Positions 27,027 through 36,224 of a DNA stretch of 64,000 bases are shown here, piece by piece; positions within the stretch are counted from its first letter, which is position 1; every line of letters starts with the position of its first letter. The stretch comes from an uncultured Gammaproteobacteria bacterium. Lineage in GTDB: Bacteria > Pseudomonadota > Gammaproteobacteria > Eutrophobiales > Eutrophobiaceae. Location of the stretch: positions 1-64,000 of the forward strand of contig CALSOP010000002.1 in NCBI GenBank assembly GCA_943788005.1. Reading direction: 5' to 3'. The notes beneath the pieces are model-generated. The model did no database searches. It was given only the letters and a program-made list of their open reading frames with translations, and was not told the DNA's origin. Position numbers and translations under genes: made by a program.

Positions 27027-27235
27027 TAGTCGTCAGTCTGTAATACAAAGATGCTATTTTGATTTTAGCATTACCTTCAATGTAAGGAGCCTGTTACGAA
27101 TTAAGACTCCTTATATTTACGTTGTCTAATAAGTACCTGTTTATTTTTTATAATCCTTGGATGGATTATAAATCCATTCTAAAATTAGCCAACCAAGTCT
27201 TTGAACTAATAAATACACTCACAGAAATACCAAGT

Positions 27236-28825
27236 ATGACTTCTTCGAATGATAAGCAATCAATCTTTGATCAATTATCTGCTCATTTTAAAGCGATGCA
27301 AAATATTCATTTGCGTGATTTATTTATGCATGACCCAGATCGTGGCAAAAACTATACCCAGCAACTGTCTACACTTTACATAGACTACTCTAAAAATATT
27401 CTAACTGATGAAACACTGGACTTACTTTTCAAGTTTGCAAAAGCATCCAATGTCGAAGAATCAATCAGAGCAATGTTCTCTGGTAAAAATATTAATGTGT
27501 CAGAAAATCGTGCAGCTCTTCATATTGCTCTTAGATCCCCCGTTGATCAAAAAATAGAAATAGACAATAAAGATATTGTCGAAAAGGTCCATGCTGAACT
27601 CAATAGAATTAAGATCTTTGTAACAAAAATTCAGGATAAGAGCTATCGTGGATGGACAAACAAACCCATTGATACCTTTGTCAATATTGGCATTGGCGGT
27701 TCTGATCTCGGCCCAAAATTGGTGGTCGATGCTCTAGAAAAATATCGCCAAGGTGAAACACGATCTTTTTTTATATCTAATATCGATTATCAAGCAATTG
27801 AATCTGTACAAAAATCAATAAACCCTGAAACAACATTATTTATTATTTCATCTAAATCATTCAATACAATTGAGACATTAACAAATGCAAAAACTCTAAA
27901 AAAATGGATGCAACAAAACGGATGTAATGATTTAAGCAAACATTTTATAGCTGTTTCTAATAACCTAGATGGAGCCAATGAATTTGGTATAAAGGCTGCA
28001 AATGTCTATGATCTATGGGATTGGGTTGGTGGGCGATTCTCACTGTGGTCCTCAATTGGATTGCCCATCGCGCTGGCAATTGGTTTCGATAACTTTGAAG
28101 ACTTACTTGCTGGCGCCCATGACATGGATGAGCATTTTTCTAAAGCGCCAATAGAAAAAAACATCCCCGTCAAACTTGCTTTGATCGATTACTGGTATTC
28201 CAGTTTCTTTGATGCAGAGACACATGCATTCATTCCTTATGACGAATCCCTTAAATTGTTTCCCGATTACCTCGCACAGCTTTTCATGGAGAGCAACGGT
28301 AAATCATTGGATTTAAGCGGTCACCGGGTTGCTTACAAAACCATACCTATTATATGGGGATCGACGGGTTCAAATTCACAACATTCTTTTTTTCAATTAC
28401 TACATCAAGGAACTCATATAGTCCCAATTGATTTTCTTGTGCCGTTAGCAAAGCAAGGAAACAAAAAACATCATGCACAATTACTTGCTAACTGTCTCGC
28501 GCAAAGCCAAGCTTTAATGCAAGGAGAAAATAACTCTGACCCAAATAAATATTTTCCTGGCAATAAGCCAAGCACAACTATTTTATATTCTGAACTGACA
28601 CCAAAGACTCTAGGTTCTTTGATCGCAATGTATGAACACCGAACATTCATACAAGGCTTACTATGGGAAATTAACTCTTTTGACCAATACGGTGTCGAAC
28701 TAGGGAAAAAACTTGCTGCTGACATTTATGACAATCTGGAAGAAACGGTGGCAACGGAAGGATTAGACTCATCAACTCAAAACCTGATTAATTTATATAA
28801 ACAATATAACCCTCATAAAGGTTAA
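27236..28825 (+). CDS. pgi: Glucose-6-phosphate isomerase
   Basis: 529 residues from ATG at 27236; the family start (short helix, then HLRDLFMHDPDRGKNY and DYSKNILTDETLD) fits this ATG, whereas the 38-codon upstream extension (MSNKYLFIFYNP) is unlike PGI. Hallmarks: NIGIGGSDLGPKLV, signature 1 (DWVGGRFSLWSSIGLPIAL) and signature 2-type GLLWEINSFDQYGVELGK, plus TGSNSQHSFFQLLHQGT. It interconverts glucose-6-P and fructose-6-P. Stop overlaps that of the convergent kinase by four bases. Intact. Confidence 0.96.
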   Translation: MTSSNDKQSIFDQLSAHFKAMQNIHLRDLFMHDPDRGKNYTQQLSTLYIDYSKNILTDETLDLLFKFAKASNVEESIRAMFSGKNINVSENRAALHIALRSPVDQKIEIDNKDIVEKVHAELNRIKIFVTKIQDKSYRGWTNKPIDTFVNIGIGGSDLGPKLVVDALEKYRQGETRSFFISNIDYQAIESVQKSINPETTLFIISSKSFNTIETLTNAKTLKKWMQQNGCNDLSKHFIAVSNNLDGANEFGIKAANVYDLWDWVGGRFSLWSSIGLPIALAIGFDNFEDLLAGAHDMDEHFSKAPIEKNIPVKLALIDYWYSSFFDAETHAFIPYDESLKLFPDYLAQLFMESNGKSLDLSGHRVAYKTIPIIWGSTGSNSQHSFFQLLHQGTHIVPIDFLVPLAKQGNKKHHAQLLANCLAQSQALMQGENNSDPNKYFPGNKPSTTILYSELTPKTLGSLIAMYEHRTFIQGLLWEINSFDQYGVELGKKLAADIYDNLEETVATEGLDSSTQNLINLYKQYNPHKG

Positions 28826-30111
28826 TCTTCTCGAGAAACGTACATTGCTGTAGTGGCAGAAAGCCGCTTAACAAGGGTCTGCATAAATACACGACTAAAG
28901 TGCAACTGGCATTCAATCGATGCTTGTTCAATCAATGTCGCATTTATTTTCATTAAATCAACGTCATTTTTAGCGGTGATTGTTGCTGTTCGTTTAGCCT
29001 TACTTAAATAACTCATCTCCCCGAAACAATCACCTGTTTGTAGATTTCCGATCAATGCATTGTCTTTATAAACATCTACTTCACCAGAGGTGATGATATA
29101 AAATGAATCATCGATATCACCTTCAACTATAATTTCGGAGCCTGCTTTAAATTGCTGCCAGATACACGCACGAATAATTTCCCATAACTCAGATTCGGGA
29201 AATTCTTTAAAAAAGTCCAACGCCTGAATGGTATTAAACTTTTCCTGAACTTCTATATCTTCCTGCGGTTGTTCCAGATAATCAAACGCCAAACTTAAAT
29301 CTGCAGCGAAATTCAAACCCATTTTGTAGCGTTTTTCAGGATTTTTTTGCAAGGCATGATGAATAATCTTTTCAAGAATCTCTGGTACATCTGAACGATG
29401 GGTACTTAGTGGCAAATGTTTCTCATTGATTATCATGTGTATCAGACGGGAAAAACTGTCTGCGGGAAATGGATGTTTCCCGGTTAGCAATTCGTACATG
29501 ACAATACCCAATGAAAAAAGATCGGTTTGATTTGTTATGACATCTTCTTGCACTTGTTCAGGTGACATGTATCGCGGAGAACCAACGAAACCCATAGGCA
29601 TGGTATTAGTTGTATCAGCGGACATAATATGCGCGATACTAAAATCAGCAATCTTCACATCCTGATTCTCGTCAATCAGGATGTTAGTTGGTTTTATATC
29701 ACGGTGAATAACCCCATTACGATGCGCATAATCCAATGCCTTTGCACACTTGAATATAATTTCAATAACAAGTTCAAATGGTAATAGCTTATTAGGATGG
29801 CAATATGTCTTAAGCGTATTCCCACCCTCAATTAGCTCCATAACAATATAACAGTGCTCCTCGTCCGCACCTGCATCAAGGATCTCGACTATATTGGGGT
29901 GCCTTAATGTTCCGGCAGTATGCGCTTCATTAAAGAACATCTTCCGGTATCGTTCCCCGGATTCCTTATCATTTAAGTTTTCTGACAAGGCTACCTTCAC
30001 CGCAACATCTTGATCAGCAAACGGATCATAGCCTTTATAGACAATGCCCATGCTGCCACGGCCGACTTGTTCTTTTATTTCATACTTGCCTAATTGTTCA
30101 GGAATATTCAT
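28822..30111 (-). CDS. Ser/Thr protein kinase fused to a cyclic-nucleotide-binding domain (paralog 2)
   Basis: 429 residues from MNIPEQLGKYEIKEQ, chosen by alignment with paralog 1 (MTNSTPEKLGKYEV); an in-frame ATG at 30129 adds six residues. Kinase motifs: GRGSMGIVYKGYD, VAVKV, HRDIKPTN, KIADFSIAHI (again DFS, not DFG), GSPRYMSPEQ. cNMP domain: EGDIDDSFYIITSGEVDV, GDCFGEMSYLSKAKRTATI. Same architecture and DFS change as 25036-26301, so the pair arose by duplication, although pgi and the CBS gene lie between them. Divergent from the phosphonate operon. Confidence 0.92.
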   Translation of the reverse strand: MNIPEQLGKYEIKEQVGRGSMGIVYKGYDPFADQDVAVKVALSENLNDKESGERYRKMFFNEAHTAGTLRHPNIVEILDAGADEEHCYIVMELIEGGNTLKTYCHPNKLLPFELVIEIIFKCAKALDYAHRNGVIHRDIKPTNILIDENQDVKIADFSIAHIMSADTTNTMPMGFVGSPRYMSPEQVQEDVITNQTDLFSLGIVMYELLTGKHPFPADSFSRLIHMIINEKHLPLSTHRSDVPEILEKIIHHALQKNPEKRYKMGLNFAADLSLAFDYLEQPQEDIEVQEKFNTIQALDFFKEFPESELWEIIRACIWQQFKAGSEIIVEGDIDDSFYIITSGEVDVYKDNALIGNLQTGDCFGEMSYLSKAKRTATITAKNDVDLMKINATLIEQASIECQLHFSRVFMQTLVKRLSATTAMYVSRED

Positions 30112-30317
30112 TTGTAGATTTAAATACACTACTTATAATGAGTTACGACAGTTTATTAAAACATATTATTGATGATTAATTGAGTTTTTATCCAAAAATG
30201 CAAGTGAAGACATTTTTAGTAACAATGTTACAATTCAAATATTCCTGATAGTTGCCAATAGACGACAAAACCTCCCTTGGTTCGATAACAATTTACACAA
30301 AGGTATAAGTAATAAAC

Positions 30318-31067
30318 ATGAAGGCCATTATTCTTGCCGCGGGCATTGGTAACCGACTTGGTTCGCATGCAGCCAACCAACCTAAATCATTACTGGAATT
30401 TGAAGGAAAAAGTCTACTAAAACGCCATATTGAAATTCTTTCAGCAAACGATATCGAAGAAACAACAATAGTCACCGGCTACGAGTCCGAAATGATTATG
30501 GCTCACCTCAGTGATGAGACAATGCCAATACACTATATTTATAACGATCGTTATACTGAAGGAAGTATCATCAGCCTTGGCTGTGCACAAGAAATACTAT
30601 TCAATGAATCTGAATTTATTCTGATGGATGCCGACGTTCTGTATGATCAGGAAATGATTAATCGTCTTATCAATACCAATATAAAAAATTGTCTTTTACT
30701 CGACCGTGATTTCGTTCCTGGTGATGAACCTGTCAAAATATGTGTGAATAAAAACGGTCAAATAAATGAGTTTAGAAAAAAAGTCGCTGAAGATCTCGAT
30801 TATGTTACACAAGGAGAATCAGTCGGTTTTTTCAAGTTTAGTAAACTAATAGGCACATCTCTGCTTGGGCGAATAAATGACTATCTCGCAAAAGGGGAAA
30901 ACAATACGCCCTATGAAGAAGCAATACGCGATCTATTATTAATATATCCCGAGCAATTTGGCTATGAAGATGTCACCGGTGTCCCCTGGATTGAAATAGA
31001 TTTTCCCGAGGATATTGAACGCGCGCAAAATGAGATAATTCCTGAATTATCACCTATCAACCATTAA
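30318..31067 (+). CDS. PntC/LicC-like nucleotidyltransferase (probable 2-aminoethylphosphonate cytidylyltransferase)
   Basis: 249 residues, GT-A fold. Nucleotide-binding N-terminus MKAIILAAGIGNRLGSHAAN and PKSLLEF, GYESEMI, and the acidic FILMDADVLYD motif. The C-terminus has VPWIEIDFPEDIERAQNEI, typical of phosphocholine/phosphonate cytidylyltransferases (LicC, PntC). First gene of a plus-strand set with PEP mutase, phosphonopyruvate decarboxylase and AEP transaminase, 18 bases before the next gene. Family and context suggest CTP plus AEP giving CMP-AEP; a sugar nucleotidyltransferase role remains possible. Intact. Confidence 0.78.
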   Translation: MKAIILAAGIGNRLGSHAANQPKSLLEFEGKSLLKRHIEILSANDIEETTIVTGYESEMIMAHLSDETMPIHYIYNDRYTEGSIISLGCAQEILFNESEFILMDADVLYDQEMINRLINTNIKNCLLLDRDFVPGDEPVKICVNKNGQINEFRKKVAEDLDYVTQGESVGFFKFSKLIGTSLLGRINDYLAKGENNTPYEEAIRDLLLIYPEQFGYEDVTGVPWIEIDFPEDIERAQNEIIPELSPINH

Positions 31068-31085
31068 TCAGTCCTTAAATATAAA

Positions 31086-32724
31086 ATGTCTAAAAATAGC
31101 CAAAAAGTAATAAGCAAGTGTAAACAATTACGTTCTCTGCTTGAATCAAACGAACTCGAATTTATTCTGGAAGCACATAATGGTATCTCAGCAAGTATTG
31201 TTGAAAGCGCAGGTTTTAAAGGTATTTGGGGTAGTGGACTTGCCATGTCGGCACAATTTGGTGTGCGTGACAGTAATGAAGCAAGTTGGACTCAGGTGGT
31301 CGATATGCTTGAATTCATGTCTGATGCGACCAGCATACCCATCTTATTAGATGGTGATACCGGTTATGGTAACTTCAACAATATGCGCCGGCTTGTCGTA
31401 AAACTCGAACAACGTGATATCGCTGGCGTTTGCATAGAGGACAAACAATTCCCAAAAACGAATAGCTTTATCGATGGCAACAAACAACCCTTGGCTGATA
31501 TTGATGAATTCTGTGGCAAGATAAAAGCGGGCAAAGATAGCCAGACCGATGATGACTTTAGCATTGTTGCCCGAGTTGAAGCGCTAATTGCCGGCTGGGG
31601 TTTGACTGAAGCACTAAAACGGGCCGAGGCCTATCGCCAAGCCGGTGCTGATGGGATATTAATTCACAGCAAACTCTCCAGACCAGATGAAATCCTCGCC
31701 TTTGCAAAAGAATGGGCTGGGCGCTCACCATTGGTTATTGTTCCCACTAAATACTACAGCACACCAACAGATGCCTTTCGTAAAGCAGGTGTTGACCTGG
31801 TTATTTGGGCCAACCATCTGATTCGTTCATCTGTTCAAGAAATGGAAAAAACCAGTAAAGCAATATTTGATTCAGAATCCTTAGCAGATGTTGAAGATAA
31901 AATTGCCAGTGTTGACCATATCTTTCAGTTACAAGGTGCTGAAGAATTAAGTCAGGCGCAAGATAAATATCTGGTGCAAAAGTCTGATATCCATGCCGTC
32001 ATCCTTGCTGCCAGCAGAGGCAGTGAGTTACGTGAATTAACACACGATAAACCCAAGGCAATGATCAGTATCGGCGGTAAAACTTTGTTGGGTCGATTAA
32101 TGGAAGGACTAAAAAGAGCAGGCATCAACAAATCTACTGTTATTGCTGGCTATAAAGCAGAGGCAATTGACCTGCTCGGCATTGAGAAATGTATCAATGA
32201 AGATTATGAGAAAGGTGATGAACTACAAACACTGATTTGCGCAGAAGCAAATTTTCAATGACGATATGTTGATTCTCTATAGCGATCTCTTATTCAGGGA
32301 ATATATACTCAGAGACTTGATAGAAACAGAAGGTGAAATCGTCATAATTGTTGATTCTGCATTGGACAATCCTAATATCACCGGATCTCCTGACTATGCA
32401 TACTGCAGTAAAGATGATGATCGTTCTCCATTTATGCAAGATGTCACACTAACACAGCTATCTTCATCAGCAGAGGCCACAGAGAAAGAACCATCTGGCT
32501 ACTGGATTGGGATGATGCGCGTCAGAAAACAAGGTCGACAATGGATAGAAGCTGCACTTACAGAATTGAAGTCTGCAGCAAACTTCAATGAGCTTACGCT
32601 GCCTGATTTGTTAAACCATTTAATACAACAAGGTAAACCCATCCATGTCCATTATATAGATGGACATTGGCTTGATGTGAATTCATTGGATGATATTGAC
32701 CGCGCTAGCGACTTCACAAAATAA
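31086..32724 (+). pseudogene. aepX: Phosphoenolpyruvate mutase fused to a nucleotidyltransferase domain, one frameshift
   Basis: The PEP mutase domain (about 1-295) has [18 protein letters not shown] and the diagnostic [11 protein letters not shown], which marks PEP mutase within the isocitrate lyase superfamily; it makes phosphonopyruvate. A nucleotidyltransferase domain follows ([26 protein letters not shown]). Its frame ends at a TGA at 32259, while the other frame continues it with MLILYSDLLF, SGYWIGMMRV and VNSLDDIDRASDF. One extra base in the A3T4 tract at about 32248-32254 accounts for the break. The mutase domain itself is whole, so a truncated product could still be active. Confidence 0.88.
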
Positions 32725-32742
32725 GAACTATGCACAAATGAT

Positions 32743-32841
32743 CTTTTGTCCACATACTTCGTTAAAAATGTGCTCGAATGGTCATTTATTATATATAAAC
32801 TCCGCTTCTGCGCGCATTTTCGCCTCGTATGAGAACAAAAC
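32743..32841. repeat. MITE-like imperfect palindrome between aepX and aepY
   Basis: Left arm 32743-32778 and right arm 32806-32841 are imperfect inverted copies sharing ACAAAA, GTATG and a CATTTT core, separated by an AT-rich centre. It occupies most of the 158-base gap that interrupts an otherwise tightly packed operon. The sequence looks like a non-autonomous dispersed element or structured intergenic repeat; I see no second copy in this window. Confidence 0.4.
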
Positions 32842-32882
32842 CTCAATCCGTGCAAAGCTCTTAATGAAAAGAGAGAAATAGA

Positions 32883-34038
32883 TTGATAGAAGCAAAAGAA
32901 TTTGTCGAAGCCGCACGCGAACTCGGTTTCAGTCGTTATACGGGTGTTCCCTGCTCATTCCTGACACCCTTTATAAACTACGTTATAAACGATGACACAT
33001 TGGAATACGTTTCCTCTGCAAATGAAGGTGATGCATTAGCAACAGCAGCGGGTGCTGCAATAGGTGGGCAACGTTCGGTAGTCATGATGCAAAACTCAGG
33101 GTTAGGTAACGCTGTCAGTCCGATCACCTCCCTTTCTTATGTATTTCGTATTCCAAATTTAATCATTAGCACTCACCGTGGGCAGCCCGGCGTTAAAGAC
33201 GAACCACAACATGAATTGATGGGACAAATAACCAAGGAATTGTTCGACACCATGTGTGTGCCTTGGGAAATATTTCCAAGTAAGTCAGAAGATATTGCTC
33301 CAGCTCTTCAGCGTGCCGATGAGTATATGCAAAAAGAACAACGACCTTATGCCTTCATCATGGAAAAAGGTACGGTTGCACCACAAGCCTTACATAAAAA
33401 TCCGGTGCAGGATATTTCACAACGCAAGTCGCTTGTACGTTCATCACATAACCCCGGTGCACAAGCTATTAACCGTAACAACGCTTTACAACGAATCATT
33501 GAACATACACCTGAAGAAAACACCGTGTTAATTGCTACAACTGGTTTCACTGGCCGTGAGTTATTTGCCGTCGATGATCGAGTCCAACCATCTCTATATG
33601 GTAGGTTCTATGGGTTGCGCTTCTTCATTAGGTCTAGGCATTGCATTAGCCAGATCTGACTTGAAAGTAGTTATTATTGATGGTGATGGCGCAGGTCTAA
33701 TGCGCATGGGTAATTTTGCAACCATAGGTAGTTACGCCGGAAATAATCTGATACATATACTATTGAATAATGAAGTCCATGATTCAACCGGGGCGCAAGC
33801 GACCGTCGGTGGCAATATCGATTTTACCAAGGTAGCAGAAGCAAGCGGCTATAGTGTTTGTTTGTCAGGTAATGAAATTGAATTGCTAGATGAGCTATTC
33901 TCATTAACACCACAAGAGGGACCAGTCTTCGCTCATCTAAAGATCGCTGCTGGCACTATAGAAAACCTACCCAGGCCGGATGTGACGCCGAATGAAGTAT
34001 TGACTAGACTGATGAAACACATTGATAGTAAATTTTAA
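32883..34038 (+). pseudogene. aepY: Phosphonopyruvate decarboxylase, one frameshift
   Basis: ThDP enzyme turning phosphonopyruvate into phosphonoacetaldehyde. The first frame (from TTG 32883) has YTGVPCSFLTPFINYVI, SSANEGDALATAAGAAIGG and MMQNSGLGNAVSPI. The second frame carries the ThDP-binding half: HLYMVGSMGCASSLGLGIAL, VIIDGDGAGLMRMGNFATIG and LNNEVHDSTGAQ. The join lies near 33580-33590 in GTCCAACC, so one base indel breaks the gene before the ThDP GDG motif. All expected sequence is present. Stop is two bases before phnW. Confidence 0.9.
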
Positions 34039-34040
34039 CT

Positions 34041-35120
34041 ATGACTATATTACTTAACCCCGGCCCAGTAGTTCTAAGCGAACGCGTACGTCAGGCCATG
34101 TTAAAACCTGACCTATGCCACCGTGAACAAGAATTTGTTGAGTTGCAAAACAAGATTAAAACTGATCTATTAAAAATATATCAACTTCCCGCAGACCGAT
34201 GGGCAAGTATTGTCTTTACCGGTTCTGGCACCTCGGCAATGGAAGCCATGATGACCAGCCTTGTGCCTGCGCATGGCAAGGTCTTGATTATAGAAAATGG
34301 TGTCTATGGTGAGCGCTTAAGCTATATAGCAAAAACGCATGATATTGATCATGTCGTACTACATCATGAATGGGGCGAAGAGATTGACCTCACCAAGCTA
34401 GAAGGTGAACTGCAATACCATGAAGAACTATCCCATGTTGCCGTTGTGCATCACGAAACCACAACCGGCCGTTTAAATAATATCGATGCCATTGCAGAAC
34501 TCTGTAACAAACATGGCAACATTCCTTTATTGCTTGATGCCGTCAGTAGTTTTGGTGCAGAAGAAATAAAGTTCGAAGACTGGAATATCGCTGCTTGTGC
34601 CGCAACAGCAAACAAATGTTTGCACGGTGTCCCCGGCACATCATTTGTAATTGTTAATAGAGAAGCTATGACTCAAATGTCGGCAACCCCTGCCCGCACA
34701 CTCTATCTCGATCTTGTAACCTATCTGAAATTACAAGACAGCAACGGCACGCCTTTTACCCAATCAATACAAACCTTCTATGCTTTGGCCGAGGCATTAG
34801 ATGAATTAAACGATGCCGGTGGCTGGCAAGAACGCCAAAAACAATACTGGCAACGAATGGACATCGTTCGCAATGGTTTACAAAAACTAAACATCAAAGC
34901 CTCTCTTGAACGAGACGAAACCTCATGTGTACTAAATTCATTTCCGCTACCCGAGGGTATTAGCTATGAAGAACTTCACGACAAACTAAAAGCCGCAGGC
35001 TTTGTTATCTACGCAGGCCAAGGTGGCTTTGCCAAATCACTATTTCGTATCTCCTGCATGGGTGATATTAGTGATGGTGATATGGAAAGATTTATTAAAG
35101 AAATGAGTACGATTGTTTAA
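34041..35120 (+). CDS. phnW: 2-Aminoethylphosphonate-pyruvate transaminase
   Basis: 359 residues, fold-type I PLP enzyme. Motifs: LLNPGPVVLSERVRQAML, FTGSGTSAMEAMMTSL, HHETTTGRLN, LLLDAVSSFGAEEI (PLP-ring Asp) and TANKCLHGVPG (Schiff-base lysine). In this operon it would run in the biosynthetic direction, aminating phosphonoacetaldehyde to AEP; in catabolic loci it works in reverse, but PEP mutase upstream decides for synthesis. Last gene of the set and intact. Confidence 0.93.
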   Translation: MTILLNPGPVVLSERVRQAMLKPDLCHREQEFVELQNKIKTDLLKIYQLPADRWASIVFTGSGTSAMEAMMTSLVPAHGKVLIIENGVYGERLSYIAKTHDIDHVVLHHEWGEEIDLTKLEGELQYHEELSHVAVVHHETTTGRLNNIDAIAELCNKHGNIPLLLDAVSSFGAEEIKFEDWNIAACAATANKCLHGVPGTSFVIVNREAMTQMSATPARTLYLDLVTYLKLQDSNGTPFTQSIQTFYALAEALDELNDAGGWQERQKQYWQRMDIVRNGLQKLNIKASLERDETSCVLNSFPLPEGISYEELHDKLKAAGFVIYAGQGGFAKSLFRISCMGDISDGDMERFIKEMSTIV

Positions 35121-35278
35121 TTAAGTCAAACCCTATAGGTGTCATTGATTTGGCTGGATACAGGTGCTCAGTTATAAAATATTTCAGTCAAAAAAACAGC
35201 GAGAACACGCAAGATCATACTACTGCACACCACTTATCTTGGTGTTAATCGTCAATAACTAAAAACCAGGGTAAACAT

Positions 35279-35652
35279 ATGGCTTTAATTACAAATAGTA
35301 TTGTTGGCCTTGTTGCCTTTCTGCATGTTTACTTTCTTGTTCTAGAAATGTTTCTCTGGGACAAACCTTTTGGTATTAAAAACGTTTGGAAATACTCAAG
35401 AAAAGGCCAATATCACTAAAGTATTGGCAATGAATCAAGGGCTCTATAATGGCTTTCTCGCAGCTGGTTTAATACTTGGCGCTGGCAGGTACCACCACCA
35501 TCATTTTCTTTCTTAGCTGTGTTATTTTAGCAGGTCTATCGGTGCGGCGACGGCAAGCCGCAAGATTCTATTTATTCAAGCGGACCTGCTGTACAGCATT
35601 TGTTTTAGTATTACTCTGATTCTTTACGACGCACTCAGTAACGTTGGGCTAA
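35279..35652 (+). pseudogene. DUF1304 membrane protein, frameshifted
   Basis: ATG at 35279 gives MALITNSIVGLVAFLHVYFL, LEMFLWDKPFG, then after frame changes VLAMNQGLYNGFLAAGLILG and ILFIQAGPAV, the DUF1304 pattern of a four-helix small membrane protein. At least three indels in about 370 bases. No function is known for the family. Confidence 0.8.
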
Positions 35653-35753
35653 AGTCTTGTTTTGTCATCGAGCATTAAGAGTGCATGGTTAAGGTGGGCA
35701 ATATTGTAGATTCAAGGGTTCGAAAAACAGCAATACAAAATAAGATTAGCTAG

Positions 35754-36168
35754 TCACTGCTTCAGTTCTTTTGTTAATTTGTTCTTGTAAAAATCAAACA
35801 CTTTTTCAGACAACTTCTGCGGGTTAAAGGGTTTCACAACATAATGTTTAATCCCCATTTTCAATGCTTCAGTGACACTGCCCTTTTGATCATTGCCTGT
35901 GAGCAGGATGAAGGCATTTTTTGTATTTTTTATCAGACTGTATGTGTTCGAATAATTCAGGACCAGACATATTCGGCATCATCCAGTCACAAATCACCAA
36001 ATTAATCTTTTTACTTTTCATCAGTTTCAGCGCATGTTCACCATCACCCGCTTCAATCAAACTGTTAAACCCTTGTTTGCGTAAAGATGCCTTAATCGTA
36101 TGCCTCATTGAGATTGCATCTTCAACTATCAGGATATTCTTTTTTGCAATTTCTGCTGTGATTTTCAT
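35754..36168 (-). pseudogene. Stand-alone response regulator (CheY-like), frameshifted
   Basis: Starts MKITAEIAKKNILIVEDAIS, with phospho-acceptor ICDWMMPNMSGPELF, then shifts frame near 35905-35915; the rest (LLTGNDQKGSVTEALKMG, YVVKPFNPQKLSEKV) is intact in another frame, with the conserved Thr and Lys. A single indel splits it. Confidence 0.87.
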
Positions 36169-36224
36169 CCGACTATAATCCTTTATTCAAATCTTGAATA
36201 AATATCAGCTGAATTTAAAAATAC

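Noticed and set aside
27122..27235. Upstream extension of pgi (MSNKYLFIFYNP...)
   Set aside because: Unlike PGI N-termini; the ATG at 27236 fits the family.
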